From assembly GCF_050624435.1 (NCBI RefSeq), contig NC_134538.1, forward strand, positions 128,446,937-128,510,936: DNA of 64,000 nucleotides, written 5' to 3'. The DNA is from Tenrec ecaudatus. Lineage: Eukaryota > Chordata > Mammalia > Afrosoricida > Tenrecidae. Under the pieces are notes generated by a model. The model did no database searches. It was not told the origin of the DNA and saw only the letters and a list, made by a program, of their open reading frames with translations. Shown one piece after another: positions 58,303 through 64,000 of the stretch (within the stretch, counting starts at the first letter, position 1; each line of letters opens with the position of its first letter). Made by a program: the position numbers and the translations under genes.

Positions 58303-59630
58303 GACTTTTCCTAAAGATTACCCAACAGAATGTTCAAACTATAGAATGAGATCATTGATATCACACACAAGTAAAATCTTACTTAAGGACATTCAACAAC
58401 TGTTACAATAGTACATCGATAAGGAGCTTCCAGAAATCCAAGTCAGATTCCGAAGAAGACCTGGAACAAGGAATATTATTGCTGATGTCAGATGAATCTT
58501 GACTCAATGAAGAGAATACCAGAAAAAGGTTTTTTTTTGTTGGTACTTCATTGATTGACTATGGAAAATTATGCAGCTCTATGAACCATATTAAACTGTG
58601 CATAACCTTGAGAAGAATGGGAATTATAACACTTTATTGTGCTCATTCAGAATATGTACATGGAATATGTTCATCTAGAACAAGGGAATACTGCCTGGTT
58701 TAAAATCAGGATAGGTGTTTCAGGGTTGCATCCTCTCATAACACTTATTCAACTATATGCTGAGAAAATCATCAGAGAAGCTGGATAATATGAAGAAGAG
58801 TTGGGCATCAGGATTAGAGGAAGGCTTATTAGCGACCTGAGATACTCAGATAATACAATTTTTGCTTGCTGAAAGGGAGAAATTGAAGCATTTGCTGATG
58901 AAGATCAAGGATTGTAGACTTCAATATTGATTGCAACTCAATGTAAAGAAGACCAACATCCTCATAACTGGACCAATAGGTGACATCATGATCAGCAGAG
59001 AAAAGGTTGACGTTGTCAAGGATTGTGTCCTATTTGGAAGCACAAGCAATGCTCATGGAAGCATCAGTCACAGATCAAAAGATGCACTGCATTAGGTAAA
59101 TCTGCCAGGCGAGATCTCTTTAGAGTATTGAAGAGCAAGGGTGTTCCTTTGAGGAATGGCCTGACCCAAGCCATGGTATTCTGCAGTGTATCAGCTGCAT
59201 GTGAAAGATGGGCATTGAAAAAAAAAGACCAGAGAAGAACAAACAGATTTGAATTGTGGCGCTAGAGGAGAATACTGATAGTACGATGGACTGCCAAAAG
59301 GACAAAAAGATCTGTCTTGGAAGAAGTAAGACCAGAGTGCTCCTTGGAGGCAAGGAGGGTAAGATTTCATCTTACATACTTTGGACATGTTTTCAGGAGG
59401 GTCCAGTCCCTGGAGAAGGACGTCGGGTTTGGTAAAGTGGAGGGGGCAGGGAAAAAAAGGAAAGCCCTCACTCAACAAGGCGGACTGACACAGTGGCTGC
59501 CCCCAATGGGCTCAGTCATGGGAATGATTTTGAGGATGGTGCACGACCATGCAGTGTTTTGTTCTGTTGTGCACAGGGTCATGATGGGTAGGAGTCAAGT
59601 ACATGACACGGAATACCAACATCAAAAGAC
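58303..59630 (+). mobile_element. RTE LINE 3' half with degraded RT active site
   Basis: Contains the RT region, the motif at 58840-58860 reading L-R-Y-S-D-N-T (YADD replaced by YSDN), and the C-terminus: RALKKKDQRRTNRFELW in frame 59023-59265 and FGHVFRRVQSLEKDVGFGKVEGAGKK in the 156-codon frame 59317-59787, which also runs past the element. The 3' end (VHRVMMGRSQ) is at about 59600. Endonuclease part absent, so 5'-truncated. Several frameshifts upstream of 59000. Confidence 0.9.
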
Positions 59631-60060
59631 GGAAAATATACTAATTAAAGATGCATTCACTCAAAGGCAAAATAATCTCAGAAATATGAGTGGAAATGAA
59701 AACAAAGCTGTCCAAATAAATTGGAAAACTCAAATTAAAAGGAGTCATAAAACAAACTCAAATAGCATGAGAATAGTGTATAGTTAAGCTAAACAAAATA
59801 TCCTAAATTCCTGAAATCATTTTGAAGGTGGGAGGATTATAGTTTTCCTTTCCTTGAAACTGTTTGTAATAGTTAAAACAAGAAATAATCTAAATAGTCT
59901 TCATAAAGAAATAGTTTGAAGTGCATTGCATATTTATGTCAATAATACTTTTCAGAATTTGAATGAAATAGATGAACACCAATATGGTTAGATCTCAAAT
60001 TTTAAGGTGCAACTAAAATATCCCATTGTTTTATGTATTATGAGTTATATGATATATGAC
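59631..60060. other. unassigned AT-rich sequence
   Basis: Nothing recognised. Confidence 0.5.
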
Positions 60061-60064
60061 ACAA

Positions 60065-60258
60065 ATCAAAATCAAATGCATTATCATCAAGTCCAATTTT
60101 AATGCATGACAATCTTATAAGACAGAATTGAATTGCCTAATATGATTTCCAAGACTATAAATCATTATGGAAGCAGACTGCCACATCTTTCTCTCATGGA
60201 ATAGCTGATAGTTTGAGTAGCCGCTGAGTCCTTAAACACTGAACCAATGGGGCTCTCA
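60065..60258 (-). mobile_element. AfroSINE (diverged)
   Basis: 'gcattatcatcaagtccaat', 'gatttccaagactataaatc', 'ggaagcagactgccacatct', and 'ggggctc' end. Confidence 0.8.
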
Positions 60259-60306
60259 TTACATATGTTACATATTCTATATATGTTAAATATACATTGT
60301 ATGTTT

Positions 60307-60440
60307 GTATAGCGTACCTGGTAGTGCAATGATTAAGTGGTTAGACTACTAACACAAAGGTTGGTGGTTTAAGAACACTCAGTGTATCCTTGGATGAAAG
60401 ACCTGCATGCAGATCAGCTTTCATAAAGATTATAGGTGAG
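60307..60440 (+). mobile_element. AfroSINE (head only)
   Basis: 'gtacctggtagtgcaatgat', 'taagtggttagactactaac', 'gttggtggtttaagaacact'. It forms a divergent pair with the minus-strand copy 50 bp to the left. Confidence 0.75.
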
Positions 60441-61544
60441 AAAATTTACAGGGTAATTGTACTCACGCACATGGGTTTCCGTGTGTTGAAAGTGGCCTAC
60501 ATAGTATCTGGTAGCATGAACATGTAATCTGTACAGAGACAAGTGAAATACTACTACTGAATTTGTGATGATGGATGCCTTTGGAGACAAGAAAGGTAAA
60601 TGTACAAATAAAGGAGTGAAAAAAATAACTCTTGAGTATGACAAAGTGTCAAGAATGATAAAGTTGAAAGAAAGGATTAATTTAACTCGACCCTTGTCTT
60701 TGATAAAAATATATGGTTTGCCTTCTGATTGAATTAAGAGCCTTGGCCTAAGAGTACTTACTGGTGATTTGTTGTTGTTGTTGCTGTTGTCCTTGTTTAA
60801 TTTGTTGGAAGAGAAACAAATGTCATCTGTTTATCTAGATTGCATACCTGGCTTCCAGACCCAGTCCTCCACAGCCATGGCAGAACTGTGGGGAAAATGC
60901 CAAATATTAAGTTGGTGTCTTTGCGGGGTAAACTGGTATAATTGAAAGGAGCCTTGTTAAGATCTTGCACAGTGATGTCTCAATGTGTGCTAAGACTTCC
61001 AAATTTATATGTGCAGATAAGAATAATAAAGCAATATGGAACTTGGGTATCTGAAATATTTCAGGATCTATGGTTGCTTCAAACAAGTGTTGTATTTTAT
61101 TCAGTTTTCACTCCAGGGGAAAATAGCGAAAGTACCTCAAAGCAAATGTGATTTTGTGTTTGTTGAAATCTTGAGCAAACTACATAATATTTAGAATTTA
61201 TTGAGCTATAAACTTTGTTTTTATGAAATCAACTTTCAGCACTTAAACATTTCAATATACACTTGATGAGCGGAAGGGATAATTTGCCGGTAGTATGTAG
61301 TACTGGGATATTACATTTTCTCTTCTGTACAGAAAATGTGTTTGACGCATAAAATTAATGAGAAGTGAGGTATATCATCTGCATGGGATGTGCACTTGAT
61401 CAAACATCTACCAAAAGGAATGTGAACACATTTCCTCCTATTTCAGAAGATTGTTAAGGATTCGCAAGGGATGATACTTTTTGGAAAAGTAGTCTTTCCG
61501 GTATCAGTTGGCCTCAAATCCTTGGTTCTGTGTAGCCATAGCTT
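60441..61544. other. unassigned sequence
   Basis: No recognised feature; a short (TTG)n run lies at 60771-60790. Confidence 0.5.
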
Positions 61545-61755
61545 TGGTTAAAACCAAAACCTATGCCTATGACATCATTCAATCTTGATGCATAGCAACC
61601 TTGTAGCTAGTGTAGAACTGCTTTAGAGCTTCGATGGGTTTCAATCTTTATGGAAGCTAACTGCCATCTCTTTCTCCTGTGGAGCAGCTTACCTGAAGGA
61701 CCATTAGGTAAACAGCTGGTGCTAAATCAGGGTGCCACCAGGGTTTTCAGTTAAA
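61545..61755 (-). mobile_element. AfroSINE
   Basis: 'ggttaaaaccaaaacctatg', 'tcttgatgcatagcaacctt', 'agctaactgccatctctttc', 'cagggtgccaccagggtttt': complete reversed copy. Confidence 0.85.
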
Positions 61756-62059
61756 CACCTTTATTTAAAATTGATTAGAAACTGCATAGAAAGAGGCTAC
61801 AATAAAGACACTTTTAGTTGACTTCCATGCTGCAAAATTTGACACAGATAGTAAACAAACCAGTCAAAAAACAAGAACAGAAAAAAAAGTAAATGGCAAG
61901 AAGTAAAGAGGGAAACCTATATCATTAATGAAATAAGAAATCAGACACAATTCTGAGCTACAACTTATTATTTACCTCCAAATGATGGAAAGTTTGAGCC
62001 AAAATAAAAATAAATATTAGAGTCAATATCACCCTAGCACCCCTTAATCCAAAGACAAG

Positions 62060-62072
62060 CAACACACATACA

Positions 62073-62169
<97 letters not shown>

Positions 62170-62205
62170 TCTCCTCTCCCTCCCCCCCTTTCTCTCTTTC
62201 TCTCT
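62060..62205 (+). repeat. compound (CA)n-(CT)n microsatellite
   Basis: Degenerate ACACACATACACACA, an uninterrupted (CA)n run, then (TC)n of about 55 bp decaying into CCTCTCTCCCTCCCCCC. The 89-codon minus-strand frame is a repeat artefact. Confidence 0.97.
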
Positions 62206-62239
62206 CACTGCCATTGAGTAGAGTGAGTGAGAGGATTGG

Positions 62240-62290
62240 CTGGTTTGAGCTGCCTTGAAATTAGCAGCCCAATTCTGTACCCACAGCATG
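62240..62290 (-). mobile_element. AfroSINE head fragment (tentative)
   Basis: 'gctggtttgagctgccttga' and 'aattagcagcccaattctgt' fit the reversed SINE head only. Confidence 0.45.
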
Positions 62291-62399
62291 AAGGCAGCTC
62301 CTAGAATGGGCACACATTTAAAATCTCTTTACATCTCAAGTCCAAAGCAAAAGTCTCTTAAAGTAGATGGCCTAAATGGAAAAGTGTATCCCGAACACT

Positions 62400-62775
62400 C
62401 CTCCTATGCTGGCGATTGCATTACCTGTCTATTCTGCTTGAAGACTCTTTCCAAGATCCTCCTGCATTTGGCACCTTCTCCGGCTTTATTTTCCTACTCA
62501 GACGCCATCTCTTTTAAGAGCCCCTTCACCTGTCCTTCTTGGCCCTGGAACTTGTTCTTCAACCTTCCTCATTCTCCAGCTCAAAATCTTATTTTTGTTG
62601 TCTTCATCATACTTATGCTTTTAAAAGAATATTATTTATTTGTTAAGGAGTGTTGTGCCCTTATCTTTTACTGGAAATTAATGTCTGAGGCAGTCAGGAA
62701 CTTTAGTATCTTACAACCTAGGAGGGACCTGGCACACAGAAAACCAGTAAAATAATTTTGAATAAATAAATAATG
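62400..62775 (+). mobile_element. LINE L2 3' end
   Basis: 'cttgaagactctttccaaga', 'catttggcaccttctccgg', then 'gggacctggcacacagaaaa' and a run 'gaataaataaataatgact', the standard closing order of L2 with its AATAAA-like repeats. Diverged. Confidence 0.7.
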
Positions 62776-63194
62776 ACTAAACATTGTCATGGATTTTCTT
62801 TCTATAGGCTGGTAGGGAATTGGAGATAAAGGAGAAGTTATAGTCAGTTTCCATTTTCAGTGTTTACTATTAGGTTTTTTTAATCCAGGAAATAGTGACA
62901 AGTAAGGTCAAACAATGGCGTGGGTGAGTGAGCAGCAGTGAGAAACAATGATCACTGATTGCAGCTCAGAGGACCCAGGATCAAAGGGCTTTGCCACATC
63001 GATCTCGTGACGTGTAAAAAATCCTGGGAGAGTCCTTTCAAGAAGAAAATATTTTGGGGGGAAATTCTTGTGGCAGAAACCTGAACCAAAGATGCTGAAT
63101 CATCTAATTTCTCTACCATTCCTTTGGACTATATTCTTTCCTGATAGTTTTGTTCATTCAAAAATAAACAATGATAAAATTGCATCAAATCCTT
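62776..63194. other. unassigned sequence
   Basis: Nothing recognised. Confidence 0.5.
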
Positions 63195-63583
63195 TGTGTT
63201 ATTCTGGGTTGACTGGAGAAATAAATCCCAGGGAACTGGGATTTATGTATAAGACGGAGCTTTTTAACAAAGAGCAATTGTATATTGAGAAAACATCCCA
63301 TTTTAGTGCTGGCCTAGGTTTCATGTGACTCACCCAGATCTCTGAGTGTGGCTCTTCCAAAGGAAGATGAAGCCAAGAGAGGGACTCTTTTGCAGGTCTA
63401 AGCAAGTCTGTGCATGGCTCATCCACAGGAAGACAAAGGCAGAGAGAGGAAGTTCCCAGAATCCTCATAAGAAGGTCATGCCCACAAGGAGGCATCATCA
63501 GGCTATGCCTGGATTGACAGGCTAAATTCCATTCCTTCGGTCTTAATACCCTCTTGTTGACATGAGATTATATAACTACCACA
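63195..63583 (-). mobile_element. MaLR-like LTR (internally shortened)
   Basis: 'attctgggttgactggagaa', 'gagcaattgtatattgagaa', 'aacatccca', then 'caaggaggcatcatcaggct' and 'ttgacatgagattatataac' repeat the order at 1.4-1.9 kb; the central part is about 115 bp shorter and differs. The frame 63068-63328 is incidental. Confidence 0.65.
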
Positions 63584-64000
63584 TCCCTGTCTAAAATAGG
63601 GACAGAGTAAAACAAAAACCACACAAGAAAACTACCCCCAAACAAGCAAGCAAAGGACAAAAAAACAACATATTTCAATATGGGATGTATTTATTGGTGA
63701 TAAGGTTAAATCTTCAAACACATTAGAAAATAATTCAGTTGAATGGTTTGACATATTCTCAACATTGTAGTCAGCCTTTCAATTTTTAAAAGAGATTATA
63801 TATTTTTGAAATGGTTAAAAGTTACTAGTATGAGATGAAAATTACAGAAATCAATGGGGAGAATGTACTGTATCACTAATGAGGATGCCTGATTACAAAC
63901 AACCACATGAAATTCGCCATGCTGGAAATGATTTGTAGGGAGATGGTAGGTGGACAGGCTTAAGGAAAGCATATGAAGACACAATGAATATAAGCAAAAT
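63584..64000. other. unassigned AT-rich sequence
   Basis: Nothing recognised up to the window end. Confidence 0.5.

Noticed and set aside
59317..59787. 156-codon frame as a cellular gene
   Set aside because: First ~95 codons are the RTE C-terminus; the remainder is read-through into flanking A-rich sequence.
62044..62313. 89-codon minus-strand frame with Arg-Glu and Cys-Val runs
   Set aside because: Compound CA/CT microsatellite artefact.

Overview
The window looks like non-coding, AT-rich mammalian DNA with no intact protein-coding gene, canonical exon or functional RNA gene that I can support. Two repeat signatures together point to an afrotherian, most likely a tenrec (Echinops-like). 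The first is about twenty AfroSINE copies (tRNA-derived SINEs with an RTE-like tail) plus their RTE/BovB-type LINE partners. The second is one copy of the SPIN hAT transposon near 12.8-13.1 kb, a horizontally transferred element reported from tenrec among afrotherians. The species call is inference from recalled consensus sequences, not from a database search.

Layout. 0-10 kb: copies of an abundant 2.1-kb non-coding retroposon family (at 1-640, 5.54-6.47 and 6.7-9.4 kb), a MaLR-like LTR, a permuted local duplication (1.24-2.18 versus 3.83-4.56 kb) and a long CA/CAGACA tract. 10-18 kb: AfroSINEs, RTE pieces, SPIN abutting an RTE, a mariner-like MITE and an L2 relic. 18-25 kb: mostly unassigned sequence with a (GA)n tract. 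25-31.3 kb: MER5A, AfroSINE, and a long RTE interrupted by an L1-like 3' end and by an almost complete copy of the 2.1-kb family. 32.3-33.2 kb: a processed pseudogene of the mitochondrial ribosomal protein gene MRPL34, the only trace of a cellular gene. 33-42 kb: an LTR-like repeat, AfroSINEs, a further copy of the 2.1-kb family and a mariner relic. 42.4-46 kb: a nearly full-span RTE broken by two nested insertions, one of them a mariner with a clean TA target site. 46-64 kb: three AfroSINEs head to tail, an inverted RTE with an internal deletion, another copy of the 2.1-kb family, two more LTRs, an RTE 3' half with a degraded RT active site, an L2 and compound microsatellites.

How the parts relate. 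The elements are best read as a stratigraphy: L2/MER5A are oldest, then MaLR-like LTRs and RTE/AfroSINE, then mariner, SPIN and the 2.1-kb family, which interrupt RTE copies. The most distinctive material is the 2.1-kb family. It has no ORF of its own, ends in AATAAA plus an A-rich tail, is 5'-truncated in several copies, has two linked subfamilies (single versus duplicated 247-bp module), one copy with a twin-priming-type 5' inversion, and one locus with three 3' ends in tandem. I saw no sign of a novel cellular system; the interest lies in transposon biology and in the pseudogene.
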